Counted from the first letter of the stretch, positions 44,637 to 53,193 are shown. The stretch: 64,000 nt of DNA from an uncultured Metabacillus sp. (GCF_947503125.1 NZ_CANNCR010000003.1:124001-188000); one strand, 5' to 3'. Numbers and translations are program-made. The notes: generated by a model not told the origin, from the sequence alone.

Positions 44637-45023
44637 TTAGATTACCTGGATGATGTCTTGGTCTTTACTTTCAACCCCTTCGTTAAAGGTCAATCGAGTT
44701 TTAAAGCGATAAGAGATTTTCTCGCTTGAAATAGGAATTGTTTCAGGCAGCTTAAATGTAAAGGAAACGGTATTTGATTCATCTGAATGAATATTCTTTG
44801 ATGATAAAATGGTCGCGGTATCGATTACCTTTTCTTGACCAGTCGTTTGGTCGTGCATCACTAAATCACAGTCAATACGTTTAAGCTGTTGTTCAATGGT
44901 TCCGCCTTTTATATAAAAGTGTCCGTTTATTAGCTCGCCGCGTCGATACGTTTCCTTTGGCAAAATGAGGTCAATAATTGCTGAACCTACACCTAATAGT
45001 GACATATATTTTCTAAGTAACAT
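44637..45023 (-). CDS. Spo0M-like sporulation control protein, N-terminal (arrestin-like) half only
   Basis: 128 residues from the second of two ATGs (GGGAGG upstream). The sequence, from LLRKYMSLLGVGSAIIDLIL through GELINGHFYIKGGTIEQQLK to SYRFKTRLTFNEGVESKDQD, matches the first half of Spo0M, which has about 258 residues in B. subtilis. It stops at a normal TAA, and no remnant of the C-terminal half follows before the next gene, so it is a short family member rather than a visible fresh truncation. Spo0M modulates early sporulation; whether a half-protein does is unknown. Confidence 0.75.
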   Translation of the reverse strand: MLLRKYMSLLGVGSAIIDLILPKETYRRGELINGHFYIKGGTIEQQLKRIDCDLVMHDQTTGQEKVIDTATILSSKNIHSDESNTVSFTFKLPETIPISSEKISYRFKTRLTFNEGVESKDQDIIQVI

Positions 45024-45046
45024 CATGTTCCTCCCGTATTCTCCTT

Positions 45047-45169
45047 TTATTTGCTTTGTTTAATATATTTTTGATCAAGACGTTTTTCAATTTTTTCTAG
45101 TTGTTTTTTATCATTTAGCAGCTCTTCCTTATTCTTTTTTATTAATTCAACGAATGACATTTTTTTCAT
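45047..45169 (-). CDS. fbpB: FbpB-like small basic protein
   Basis: 40 residues: MKKMSFVELIKKNKEELLND followed by KKQLEKIEKRLDQKYIKQSK. It matches the FbpB family of Fur-regulated basic proteins (B. subtilis MKRMSFAELVEKNKEELL). AAAGGAGA precedes the ATG. FbpB helps the sRNA FsrA lower the output of iron-rich enzymes, including LutABC, when iron is scarce. Here the gene is the first one behind a manganese riboswitch, and I see no clear Fur box upstream; both points are unusual. Confidence 0.82.
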   Translation of the reverse strand: MKKMSFVELIKKNKEELLNDKKQLEKIEKRLDQKYIKQSK

Positions 45170-45213
45170 AGTATAGTTCTCCTTTCGTTACCCTAAAGAA
45201 GGATGTTCAACAG

Positions 45214-45245
45214 AAAAAAACCTTTACCGTCTTGGTAAAGGTTTT
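45214..45245 (-). terminator. Riboswitch-linked terminator before fbpB
   Basis: On the minus strand CCTTTACC (45241-45234) pairs with GGTAAAGG (45228-45221), with extra A-T pairs, and ends in seven T residues. It lies between the Mn aptamer and fbpB. Confidence 0.85.
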
Positions 45246-45257
45246 AGAAAACAAATA

Positions 45258-45375
45258 AAGACCTTTACCAATAAGTAAAGGTCTTGCTAACAACGGAATG
45301 TTGCCAACAAAGCCGAGAGCTTAACATCCACTCTGTAATGACGACTTTATTGTAAAAGCTACTCCCCTTTAGGAG
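45258..45375 (-). ncRNA. Manganese riboswitch (yybP-ykoY class) with switching stems
   Basis: Reading the minus strand from 45375: the box TAAAGGGGAGTAGC, then AAAGTCGTCATTAC, CGGCTTTGTTGGC and the closing AGCAAGACCTTTAC. These are the conserved parts of the yybP-ykoY aptamer, in the right order and spacing. P1 pairs TAAAGG (45371-45366) with CCTTTA. The closing strand can instead pair with GTAAAGGT at 45268-45261. Mn2+ should stabilise P1. The downstream genes are fbpB, spo0M-like and ykvA-like rather than a Mn exporter. Confidence 0.88.
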
Positions 45376-45397
45376 ATACGATATATTATTTGAGTAA

Positions 45398-45426
45398 ATC
45401 ATATGCTATTTTAAAATATTCGTCAA
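45398..45426 (-). promoter_or_regulatory. Promoter of the Mn riboswitch transcript
   Basis: On the minus strand TTGACG (45426-45421) and TATGAT (45403-45398) are separated by exactly 17 bases. Transcription would start about 15-20 bases before the aptamer. Confidence 0.75.
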
Positions 45427-45663
45427 CAGGTATTTACATGATTTTTTAGGGAAAATGTTACAAATATGTTAACTGCTTCTCGATTTTATTTGAAAATAGT
45501 AATAAAATACGTTAGACAGTAAGATCTTTACAAGTTTACCAATCTATTTTCAACCAATTATCGGTAATGGGCTAATCATAGGAGTTATTTTATAGATATT
45601 TATCGAAAAATAATTAACTGGGAAAAGGTAGAACCTTCAACATAACGAATTTTTATTAGATAG

Positions 45664-45696
45664 AAGGTTGACTTAAATGGTCGGCCTTATTTTTTA
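45664..45696 (+). terminator. Orphan terminator-like hairpin
   Basis: AAGGTTGAC (45664-45672) pairs with GTCGGCCTT (45680-45688) including two G-T pairs, followed by ATTTTTTT. No gene precedes it on the plus strand in 45427-45663, so a short untranslated RNA is possible. Confidence 0.55.
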
Positions 45697-45780
45697 ATTT
45701 AATGAAGAGAAACGTGTTAGAATTAGCCCATCAATGAAGAAAAACAAATTAAACCAAAATAAACAAATGCTATATATTTA

Positions 45781-45828
45781 AAAAACAAACAAAAACGGGT
45801 GTTAAAACAAAAAGAAAAGTAGTATAAT
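45781..45828 (+). promoter_or_regulatory. lutA promoter region with the AAAAACAAACAAA motif
   Basis: AAAAACAAACAAA lies at 45781-45793. A -10 TATAAT follows at 45823-45828 with a weak -35 (TGTTAA) 17 bases before it. The same 13-mer occurs twice before rhaEW. Confidence 0.6.
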
Positions 45829-45882
45829 CATATTAATAGATAGGAAAGAGGAAATTGGTTCATATTGAATGGAGGTTATGAA

Positions 45883-46605
45883 ATGAAGGTCTCTCTTTTT
45901 ATTACATGCTTGGCAGATGTATTTTATTCAAATGTTGGGAAGCATACAGTAGAACTTTTAGAGAAACTGGGCTGTGAAGTTGATTTTCCTGAACAACAAA
46001 CATGCTGCGGACAGCCTGCTTATAATAGCGGTTATCATAAGGAAACAAAGGAAGTAGCAAAGCATATGATTCGTACGTTTGAAGGATCTGACTATGTGGT
46101 CGGTCCATCAGGGTCATGTGTGGCCATGCTGCGTGAATACGGACATTTATTTGAAAATGAACCAGTTTGGAAGGAAAAAGCTGAAAAATTAGCAAGCAAA
46201 TCATATGAATTAACACAATTTATTGTAGAAGTATTAAAGGTCGAAAACGTGAATGCTAGTTTACCAGCATGTGCCACTTATCATAAATCCTGCCATATGA
46301 CAAGGCTGCTAGGTGTGAAGGATGCCCCTGGAAAGCTTTTAGAAAATGTAGAAGGCTTAAAGGTGAATCCGCTTCCGAACAGTCAGGATTGCTGCGGCTT
46401 CGGCGGGACGTTCTCAGTGAAAATGGTGCCGATTTCTGAGCAAATGGTCGATGAAAAGGTGCAGCATATTGAGGAAACAGGTGCAGAAATTTTAATTGGC
46501 GCGGATTGCGGCTGCTTAATGAATATCGGTGGGAGAATCAACCGTAAGGGCAAGCCAATCAAGGTGATGCATATTGCAGAAGTACTGAATAGTGAGGTGA
46601 AGTAA
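45883..46605 (+). CDS. lutA: LutA, L-lactate oxidation Fe-S subunit
   Basis: 240 residues from the ATG at 45883; ATGGAGGTT supplies the ribosome site, so the open frame back to 45865 is not used. Two CCG cysteine-rich domains are seen: [11 protein letters not shown] (about 45) and [13 protein letters not shown] (about 172), with CATYHKSCH between. They form the heterodisulfide-reductase-like Fe-S sites of LutA/LldE. It is the first gene of lutABC, which oxidises L-lactate to pyruvate. Confidence 0.93.
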   Translation: MKVSLFITCLADVFYSNVGKHTVELLEKLGCEVDFPEQQTCCGQPAYNSGYHKETKEVAKHMIRTFEGSDYVVGPSGSCVAMLREYGHLFENEPVWKEKAEKLASKSYELTQFIVEVLKVENVNASLPACATYHKSCHMTRLLGVKDAPGKLLENVEGLKVNPLPNSQDCCGFGGTFSVKMVPISEQMVDEKVQHIEETGAEILIGADCGCLMNIGGRINRKGKPIKVMHIAEVLNSEVK

Positions 46606-46606
46606 G

Positions 46607-48031
46607 ATGGCAATGAAAATTAGCGATGATAAGTTTTTTGAACGGGTTGATAAAGGTGTTAACAATACATTTATGCGCAATGCAGTTGTCTCCGCCCAGG
46701 AGCGTATGCAGGGAAAGCGTTTGGCAGCGGCTGAAGAATTAGGAAATTGGGAGGAATGGCGCAAGCTTGGTGAGGAAATTCGTACACACACGCTTGAAAA
46801 TCTTGATTACTATTTAGAACAGCTAAGTGAAAATGTCACGAAGCGCGGGGGTCATGTTTTCTTTGCTTCAACAAAGGAAGAAGCAAATGAGTATATTTCC
46901 AAAGTAGTCAAAGAAAAGCAAGCTAAGAAGGTTGTAAAGTCGAAATCAATGGTAACAGAAGAAATTCATTTGAATGCTGCCCTTGAGGAGGCTGGCTGTG
47001 AGGTCATTGAAACAGATTTAGGCGAGTATATTCTTCAGCTTGATGATCATGATCCGCCATCCCATATTGTCGTTCCTGCACTTCATAAAAATAAAGAGCA
47101 AATTCGGGACACATTTAAGGAAAAACGGGGCTACGATAAGTCGGAGATTCCCGAAGAGCTTGCGCTTTTTGCAAGAGAGCAGCTTCGCCAGGAATTTTTA
47201 ACTGCAGATTTAGGAATTACAGGCTGTAATTTTGCTGTTGCGGAATCTGGATCAATTAGCCTTGTAACAAATGAAGGAAATGCAGGACTTGTAACCGCTT
47301 TACCTAAAACGCAAATTACGGTTATGGGGATGGAGCGGATTGTTCCTACCTGGGAAGAGCTTGATATCCTTGTAAGTTTACTGTGCCGAAGCTCTGTCGG
47401 GCAGAAACTAACAAGCTATATTACAGGCTTAACAGGGCCGAAGGATGAAGGGGATGTTGATGGTCCTGAGGAGTTTCATCTTGTCATTGTCGATAATGGA
47501 CGTTCCAATATATTAGGCACTGAATTCCAAAGTGCGCTCCATTGTATTCGTTGTGCAGCATGTGTGAATGTTTGCCCGGTTTATCGCCATATTGGCGGCC
47601 ACTCCTATGGATCGATTTATGCTGGTCCAATCGGGGCTGTCTTAACACCATTATTAGGCGGTTATGAAGATTATAAGGAGCTGCCATATGCTTCTTCTTT
47701 ATGTGCTGCATGTACGGAAGCATGTCCTGTAAAAATACCGCTGCATGAATTGCTCATTAAGCACCGGAGAAAAATTGTCGAAGATGAGAAAAAATCGCCA
47801 TTTGCTGAAAAGCTTGCCATGAAGGGCTACCAGTTAGCTGCAAGTTCACCAAGTCTTTATAAGGCGGGAACAAAATCAGCTTCAACCGTTATGGCGCCAT
47901 TTACCCAAGCGAATAGCATTCAAAAAGGGCCTGGTCCTATGAAGCCTTGGACAGATGTTCGTGATTTTCCAGCGCCAAGTAAGGAAAGATTTAGAGATTG
48001 GTATAAAAAGAGAGAGAAAGGTGGGGAATAG
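46607..48031 (+). CDS. lutB: LutB, L-lactate oxidation ferredoxin-type subunit
   Basis: 474 residues. The N-terminal LUD domain (about 65-290) contains [12 protein letters not shown] and [17 protein letters not shown]; two 4Fe-4S motifs follow, [12 protein letters not shown] (about 311) and [13 protein letters not shown] (about 365), as in B. subtilis LutB (479). It starts 1 base after the lutA stop, with AGTGAGGTGAAGTAAG overlapping as the ribosome site. It relays electrons in the lactate oxidation complex. FsrA/FbpB-type control of this operon is known in B. subtilis. Confidence 0.94.
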   Translation: MAMKISDDKFFERVDKGVNNTFMRNAVVSAQERMQGKRLAAAEELGNWEEWRKLGEEIRTHTLENLDYYLEQLSENVTKRGGHVFFASTKEEANEYISKVVKEKQAKKVVKSKSMVTEEIHLNAALEEAGCEVIETDLGEYILQLDDHDPPSHIVVPALHKNKEQIRDTFKEKRGYDKSEIPEELALFAREQLRQEFLTADLGITGCNFAVAESGSISLVTNEGNAGLVTALPKTQITVMGMERIVPTWEELDILVSLLCRSSVGQKLTSYITGLTGPKDEGDVDGPEEFHLVIVDNGRSNILGTEFQSALHCIRCAACVNVCPVYRHIGGHSYGSIYAGPIGAVLTPLLGGYEDYKELPYASSLCAACTEACPVKIPLHELLIKHRRKIVEDEKKSPFAEKLAMKGYQLAASSPSLYKAGTKSASTVMAPFTQANSIQKGPGPMKPWTDVRDFPAPSKERFRDWYKKREKGGE

Positions 48032-48033
48032 AA

Positions 48034-48753
48034 ATGGCACAGGGACAAATCTATCATCGCGAATCATTTCTATATACCGTTGCAGCAAAGCTTGGTCGCG
48101 GACGTAAATCAACTGTTACTAAGCCTGAGTGGAAAACAACCCCGCAATATGATGTGTTAAAGGATGCTTCACAGGATGACTTAGTAACGGTTCTAAAAAA
48201 GCATTGTGATGTAATCCATACACAATTTATTGAAACGAATTCAAATGATTTAACCAAAAACCTGCGCAAGGTTTTTGAACAATATGAAGTTGGCAGCGTT
48301 GTAACCTGGAAGGATGACCGTCATAAAGAGTTTCATTTGGAGGATGAGCTTCAAAAAAATTGGCCTGCTGAAGGTATTGATGTTCATATTTGGGATCCTG
48401 CCCTTAAGGAAAAGAATCTTGAAGCGGCAGAAAAAGCGGATGTAGGAATCACCTATAGTGACATCACCCTTGCTGAATCAGGCACAGTTGTCTTATTCAG
48501 CAGTGAAAATAAAGGCCGGTCAGTTAGCTTATTGCCTAAAACGTATATTGCGATAATTCCAAAAAGCACGCTCGTTCCAAGAATGACACAAGCAACATCA
48601 TTCATTTCTAAACAAGTCAAGGAGGGGAAAAACATTTCTTCTTGTATCGACTTTATTACCGGTCCAAGCAATAGTGCTGATATCGAACTCAATTTAATTG
48701 TTGGTGTACATGGTCCGATAAAGGCTACTTATCTATTAGTAAATGATAAATAA
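48034..48753 (+). CDS. lutC: LutC, L-lactate oxidation subunit
   Basis: 239 residues, a LUD-domain protein like B. subtilis LutC (240). Typical segments are DVGITYSDITLAESGTVVLFS, GRSVSLLPKTYIAI and ITGPSNSADIELNLIVGVHGP. Its ATG follows the lutB stop by 2 bases with GGTGGGGA upstream, so lutABC is one operon. The exact catalytic role of LutC is not settled. The rhaEW promoter region begins directly after its stop. Confidence 0.93.
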   Translation: MAQGQIYHRESFLYTVAAKLGRGRKSTVTKPEWKTTPQYDVLKDASQDDLVTVLKKHCDVIHTQFIETNSNDLTKNLRKVFEQYEVGSVVTWKDDRHKEFHLEDELQKNWPAEGIDVHIWDPALKEKNLEAAEKADVGITYSDITLAESGTVVLFSSENKGRSVSLLPKTYIAIIPKSTLVPRMTQATSFISKQVKEGKNISSCIDFITGPSNSADIELNLIVGVHGPIKATYLLVNDK

Positions 48754-48759
48754 AATAAT

Positions 48760-48811
48760 TTCAAAAACAAACAAAAAATATATTCAAAAACAAACAAACA
48801 TATAGTATAAT
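48760..48811 (+). promoter_or_regulatory. rhaEW promoter with two identical 16-base repeats
   Basis: TTCAAAAACAAACAAA occurs at 48760-48775 and again at 48783-48798. The second copy starts on the -35 (TTCAAA), 17 bases before the -10 TATAAT (48806-48811). The arrangement suits a repressor, most simply the DeoR-type RhaR. Confidence 0.7.
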
Positions 48812-48861
48812 AAAACCAAGATATAAAAAGAGGAAACAGAAATAAAGAGGAGGAAACAAAA

Positions 48862-50931
48862 ATGGTACAAAGCTTATGGAATAAAGAACAAGCTGCAGCA
48901 CTACAACCGGGGTTAGAGGAGTTAGTTTACCGCTCCAATCTAATAGGTTCAGACCGTTCCGTTTGTAACTGGGGCGGCGGCAATACATCAATGAAAACAA
49001 TTGAAAAGGATTTCCGCGGCCGTGATGTAGAAGTCATGTACGTTAAAGGAAGCGGATCTGACTTAGCAACGATGAAGGCTCACAATTTTACTGGCTTAAG
49101 AATGGAAGATATTCGCCCATTAATCGAGCGTGACGAAATGTCAGATGAGGAAATGGTAGCATATCTTGCTCACTGTATGATCGACAGCAAGCATCCCCGT
49201 GCATCAATCGAAACATTATTACATGCATTCTTGCCATTTAAGCATGTTGATCACACACATCCAGATGCAATCATCAGCATTTGCTGTGCAGACAATGGCA
49301 GACAAATTGCTGAAGAGATCTACGGTGACCGTTTCGTATGGGTTCCATATGTTCGACCAGGATTCACTTTATCAAAAATGATCGCTGAAGGTGTCAAAAA
49401 CAATCCAAATGCAGAGCTTGTGCTTATGGAAAAGCATGGACTAGTCGTTTGGGGAGAAACAGCTGAAGAAAGCTATGAAAAAACAATTTCCGTTATTAAT
49501 GAGGCAGAACAATATATTCAAGCTAAAGTGATAGAAGAAAACGTATTTGGCGGTCAAAAATACGAAGCGCTTTCTGAAGAAGATCGTAAAAAAGTTTTAG
49601 CTCAAGTTATGCCTGTTATCCGCGGTGCAGTTAGCGAAGAAAAGAAAATGCTTTTAACTTATGATGATGCTGAAGATGTATTACAATTTGTAAACAGCAA
49701 CAATGCTCCGGAATTATCACAAGTAGGAGCAGCATGTCCTGATCACTTAGTTCATACAAAAATGACACCATTATTCATTGACTGGAATCCTCAATCTGAA
49801 GATGCTGCAACTCTGATAGAAAAAGTAAAAGCCGGAATTGCAAATTTTAAAGAAGAGTACAAAGCATACTTTGAAAGAAACAAAAATGAAGGTGACCAAA
49901 TTTCTGAAACAGCTCCACGTGTTATTTTAATTCCTGGGATTGGAATGGTGAACACTGGTAAAAACATAGCAATGGCTAACGTAAGTGGTGCTCTATACCA
50001 TCGTGCAATTGCGGTTATGAAGGGTTCAACGACTCTAGGAAGCTTTGTTTCTTTAAATGAAAATGAATCATTCAATGTTGAATACTGGCCATTAGAGCTT
50101 TACAAATTATCTCTGGCTCCTGCTGAAGCTGAATTCTCAAGACAGGTAGCATTTGTTACAGGTGGTGCAGGCGGTATCGGCAGTGAAACTTGCCGTCAAT
50201 TTGTTGCAGAAGGCGCACATGTAGTGATTGCTGACCTTAATCTTGAAGGGGCAGAAAAAGTTGCAGCAGAAATCAATGAAAAATATGGTGAGGGCCGTGC
50301 ATTCGCTGTGAAGATGGATGTAACAAGTGAAGAGGCTGTTCAAGCTGCATTTGAACAAACTGCCTTAACATACGGCGGTGTTGACATTATTGTTAACAAT
50401 GCAGGTCTTGCAACATCAAGTCCATTTGACGAAACATCTTTAAAAGAATGGAATCTTAATATGAATGTACTTGGAACTGGTTATTTCTTAGTTGCCCGTG
50501 AAGCATTCAAGCAAATGAAAACACAAGGCACTGGCGGTAATATGGTATTCATCGGTTCGAAAAACTCAGTATATGCTGGTAAAAATGCAGCAGCTTACAG
50601 CTCTGTTAAAGCGATGGAAACTCATCTTGCAAGATGTATTGCGGCAGAAGGCGGAGAATTTGGCATTCGCGTAAACTCTGTACTTCCAGATGCTGTGCTT
50701 CAAGGTTCAGCTATTTGGGGATCAAGCTGGAGAGAAGAACGTGCTGCAGCATACGGAATTCACCCAGATCAGCTAGAAGAGCACTATCGTAAACGTACAA
50801 CTTTATTAGTGAATATCTATCCAAAAGATATCGCTCAATCGATTTTATTCTTTGCTTCATCTAAATCAGATCGTACAACGGGCTGTATGCTAACTGTTGA
50901 CGGCGGTGTACCAGCTGCGTTTACTAGATAA
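48862..50931 (+). CDS. rhaEW: RhaEW, rhamnulose-1-phosphate aldolase / lactaldehyde dehydrogenase
   Basis: 689 residues in two domains. Residues 1 to about 400 are a class II aldolase with zinc ligands in HVDHTHPDAI and the LMEKHGLVVWGE stretch; about 430-689 are a short-chain dehydrogenase with VTGGAGGIG, NNAG and the YSSVK catalytic pair. The aldolase splits rhamnulose 1-phosphate into DHAP and L-lactaldehyde, and the dehydrogenase oxidises the latter to L-lactate. AGGAGG precedes the ATG. It is the homologue of B. subtilis RhaEW (YuxG). Confidence 0.95.
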   Translation: MVQSLWNKEQAAALQPGLEELVYRSNLIGSDRSVCNWGGGNTSMKTIEKDFRGRDVEVMYVKGSGSDLATMKAHNFTGLRMEDIRPLIERDEMSDEEMVAYLAHCMIDSKHPRASIETLLHAFLPFKHVDHTHPDAIISICCADNGRQIAEEIYGDRFVWVPYVRPGFTLSKMIAEGVKNNPNAELVLMEKHGLVVWGETAEESYEKTISVINEAEQYIQAKVIEENVFGGQKYEALSEEDRKKVLAQVMPVIRGAVSEEKKMLLTYDDAEDVLQFVNSNNAPELSQVGAACPDHLVHTKMTPLFIDWNPQSEDAATLIEKVKAGIANFKEEYKAYFERNKNEGDQISETAPRVILIPGIGMVNTGKNIAMANVSGALYHRAIAVMKGSTTLGSFVSLNENESFNVEYWPLELYKLSLAPAEAEFSRQVAFVTGGAGGIGSETCRQFVAEGAHVVIADLNLEGAEKVAAEINEKYGEGRAFAVKMDVTSEEAVQAAFEQTALTYGGVDIIVNNAGLATSSPFDETSLKEWNLNMNVLGTGYFLVAREAFKQMKTQGTGGNMVFIGSKNSVYAGKNAAAYSSVKAMETHLARCIAAEGGEFGIRVNSVLPDAVLQGSAIWGSSWREERAAAYGIHPDQLEEHYRKRTTLLVNIYPKDIAQSILFFASSKSDRTTGCMLTVDGGVPAAFTR

Positions 50932-50956
50932 TAGATAAACGTTCAAGAGGTTATCC

Positions 50957-51050
50957 CAAAGGGTCTGACTCCTTTAGACAAACACCAATATACGGAATTT
51001 TCTTTTAGTCAAAATCCATATATCATGTGTTTGAGGGGTCTGACCCTTTT
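50957..51050 (+). repeat. Long imperfect hairpin with GGGTCTGAC ends
   Basis: AAAGGGTCTGACTCC near 50958 faces GGGGTCTGACCCTTTT at 51037-51050, with inner CAAACAC/GTGTTTG arms. It may act as the rhaEW terminator. The end sequence is shared with the terminator at 18935-18964, which suggests a dispersed element. Confidence 0.6.
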
Positions 51051-51077
51051 CTGTAAGAAAAAATTTTTCACAGACCA

Positions 51078-51091
51078 TGAAAACGCTTAAT
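51078..51091. promoter_or_regulatory. cre-like site upstream of rhaR
   Basis: TGAAAACGCTTAAT matches the cre consensus at 12 of 14 positions, losing only the final CA. Confidence 0.5.
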
Positions 51092-51222
51092 ATGGAAGTC
51101 TAATAAGGACTATACGACATTTGCAGACTATGTGATAATATGAAATGATAGACAACAAGCACAAGGTCTGGCACTTATCGTCATTCCTCATTGTAAGTAT
51201 AACTTGGAGGTATTCATTCAAA

Positions 51223-51993
51223 ATGCTTGTAGCAGAAAGACATCGGAAAATCGTTGAAGTTGTAAATGAAAAATTAAGTGTAAGAGTAACAGAGCTAAGT
51301 AAGCTTTTTAAGGTTACCGAAGAAACCATTAGACGTGATTTGGAAAAATTGGAAAAGGAAAATTTACTTCGCCGCAGTCATGGCGGTGCCGTAAGTATAC
51401 AGGATGAGCAATCAGAGGTTTCTTATACCGAAAGAGAAATTACGAACGCAGCAGAAAAGAAAGCTATTGCACTTGAAGCAGTAAAGCTTATTCAGCCTGG
51501 GGATCAAATTGTTTTAGATGCAAGTACATCCGCATGGTATATGGCAAAGGAAATGCCTGATCTGCCATTAACCGTCATAACAAACTCTATTAAAGTGGCG
51601 GTTGAGCTCAGCAAAAAAGAGCAGGTGAAAGTAATCTCTACCGGAGGGATGCTCCTTTCAAGATCCCTTTCATATGCAGGCCCTTTAGCAGAAAGATCAT
51701 TAAATATGTACCATGTAAACAAGGCGTTTATTTCTTGCAAAGGAGTTCATCTGGAAGGCGGCATAAGCGATTCAAATGAATGGCAGGCTTTATTGAAAAG
51801 ACAAATGATGTCAATAGCAGATCAAACCATTCTATTGGCGGATTCTACGAAGTTTGGTGTTCGCACCTTTGCTCATATCACCAACATCGGGCAGGTTAGC
51901 TCTATACTGACTGACTCCAAAATTGATGATTCATACAGCAAGGCATTGGAGGAAAAGGGTGTCCAAGTTAATACTGTTAAGGTTGCAGAATAA
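51223..51993 (+). CDS. rhaR: RhaR-like DeoR family regulator of rhamnose genes
   Basis: 256 residues from the ATG at 51223. The N-terminal helix-turn-helix reads VTELSKLFKVTEETIRRDLEKL with the following LLRRSHGGAV, and the C-terminal DeoR sensor domain has VLDASTSAWYMAKEM and LLADSTKFG. GGAGG lies about 12 bases upstream, slightly far. The gene order rhaEW-rhaR-rhaB-rhaA follows B. subtilis, where RhaR (YulB) represses the operon until rhamnulose 1-phosphate appears. It is the best candidate to bind the repeats at 48760-48798. Confidence 0.88.
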   Translation: MLVAERHRKIVEVVNEKLSVRVTELSKLFKVTEETIRRDLEKLEKENLLRRSHGGAVSIQDEQSEVSYTEREITNAAEKKAIALEAVKLIQPGDQIVLDASTSAWYMAKEMPDLPLTVITNSIKVAVELSKKEQVKVISTGGMLLSRSLSYAGPLAERSLNMYHVNKAFISCKGVHLEGGISDSNEWQALLKRQMMSIADQTILLADSTKFGVRTFAHITNIGQVSSILTDSKIDDSYSKALEEKGVQVNTVKVAE

Positions 51994-51997
51994 ATCC

Positions 51998-52023
51998 GGG
52001 CAGGCAGCATGACAAGCTTGCCC
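51998..52023 (+). terminator. Hairpin between rhaR and the AraC gene
   Basis: GGGCAGGC (51998-52005) pairs with GCTTGCCC (52016-52023) with one G-T pair. There is no T tail, so it may be a processing or partial termination site. It buries the ATG at 52009. Confidence 0.5.
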
Positions 52024-52044
52024 AATTTAAATGAGGGATCTAAG

Positions 52045-53007
52045 GTGAATTCTGATCTTTTACAGGAATTACTCCAACTGACTGAAGAAGAAAAGCTAAT
52101 GCTTCAACAAAAAAAAGAAGTGAAAAAAGAACTGTACACAAGCCAGGATCACTTTATTGTTGAAAGTGAGAAATTTCTTAATAATAATTCGATGATCATG
52201 GTGCGAAAGCATACAAGGTTTGTTGACTTTCCAAAGCATAAACATAATTATATCGAATTGAATTATGTGTATCATGGAACGCTAAAGCAAACGGTCGGAA
52301 ATGAACGTTTTACCTTAAAAAAAGGCGATCTTCTGTTTTTAAATCAACATATTGAGCATGAGCTTGAGGCATGTGGTGAAGAGGATATTATCATCAATTT
52401 TATCATCAAGCCAGAATTTTTCTCGTTTATCTTCTCCTACTTAACAAGCGAAAACCTGCTCAGCAATTTTTTAATCAACAGTCTTTTTAATCATACTCAA
52501 AACGGGCAATACCTTTATTTTGCTGTATCAGAGATTGAGAGTATCCAAGAGCTGGTTGGGAAAATTATCGTTGAAATCATGCAGCCCTCGTTCATGTCTG
52601 AATCAACCATTAAATTATATATGGGCTTATTAATGGTTGAACTTATTAAGCATTCTGATAAGATGAAATACAAAGAGGATGCTGATAAACATCATACCAT
52701 TATTGAATCGTTGAAATATGTAGAAGAACACTATCAAGACGCATCCTTATATCAGTTAGCTGAAAAATTAAATCAGCCGCACTATGCCTTAAGTAAACAA
52801 ATCAAAAAGGCTACGAATCTAACCTTTAAAGAATTGCTGCAGGAAAAAAGATTAAGTGTTGCAAAGGATTTATTAGAAAATACATCTTTATCAATCACTT
52901 CGATTATTGAACAGGTTGGATATGAAAATATCAGTTACTTCTATCGAGTATTTAAAAGCAAATACGGATATACACCAAAACAATTTAGAGAACTGACAAT
53001 TAAATAA
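52045..53007 (+). CDS. AraC family regulator in the rhamnose locus
   Basis: 320 residues from a GTG at 52045 that follows GAGGG at 7 bases; the ATG at 52009 lies in a hairpin with a poor ribosome site. The N-terminal cupin half includes DFPKHKHNYIELNYVYHG and LLFLNQHIEHEL; the C-terminal pair of helix-turn-helices (about 225-318) ends with IIEQVGYENISYFYRVFKSKYGYTPKQFRE. B. subtilis has no such gene in its rha operon. It may be a rhamnose-responsive activator of rhaBA, in addition to RhaR. Confidence 0.85.
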   Translation: MNSDLLQELLQLTEEEKLMLQQKKEVKKELYTSQDHFIVESEKFLNNNSMIMVRKHTRFVDFPKHKHNYIELNYVYHGTLKQTVGNERFTLKKGDLLFLNQHIEHELEACGEEDIIINFIIKPEFFSFIFSYLTSENLLSNFLINSLFNHTQNGQYLYFAVSEIESIQELVGKIIVEIMQPSFMSESTIKLYMGLLMVELIKHSDKMKYKEDADKHHTIIESLKYVEEHYQDASLYQLAEKLNQPHYALSKQIKKATNLTFKELLQEKRLSVAKDLLENTSLSITSIIEQVGYENISYFYRVFKSKYGYTPKQFRELTIK

Positions 53008-53018
53008 TTTTCACAAAT

Positions 53019-53062
53019 AGCCATATTCCATCTAGTTAAACTAAGAAAATATGGCTTTTTTT
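53019..53062 (+). terminator. Intrinsic terminator after the AraC gene
   Basis: AGCCATATT (53019-53027) pairs with AATATGGCT (53048-53056), followed by seven T residues. rhaBA must therefore have its own promoter. Confidence 0.85.
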
Positions 53063-53161
53063 GTCGGTAATCGACAAATCAGGTGAATGTGCAAATAAGG
53101 ACAATAAATTGGTTGAATGGCGATATTGGATAAACGGCTAAACTATTTTATTATATAAATA

Positions 53162-53175
53162 AGCAAGCGTTTTCA
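53162..53175. promoter_or_regulatory. cre-like site before rhaB
   Basis: AGCAAGCGTTTTCA; its complement TGAAAACGCTTGCT matches the cre consensus at 12 of 14 positions. It lies just upstream of the rhaB ribosome site. Confidence 0.5.
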
Positions 53176-53193
53176 ATGAAGAGGGTGAAAAAA

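Noticed and set aside
52009-52044. ATG at 52009 as start of the AraC gene
   Set aside because: It is buried in a hairpin and has a weak ribosome site; the GTG at 52045 has GAGGG at a proper distance.
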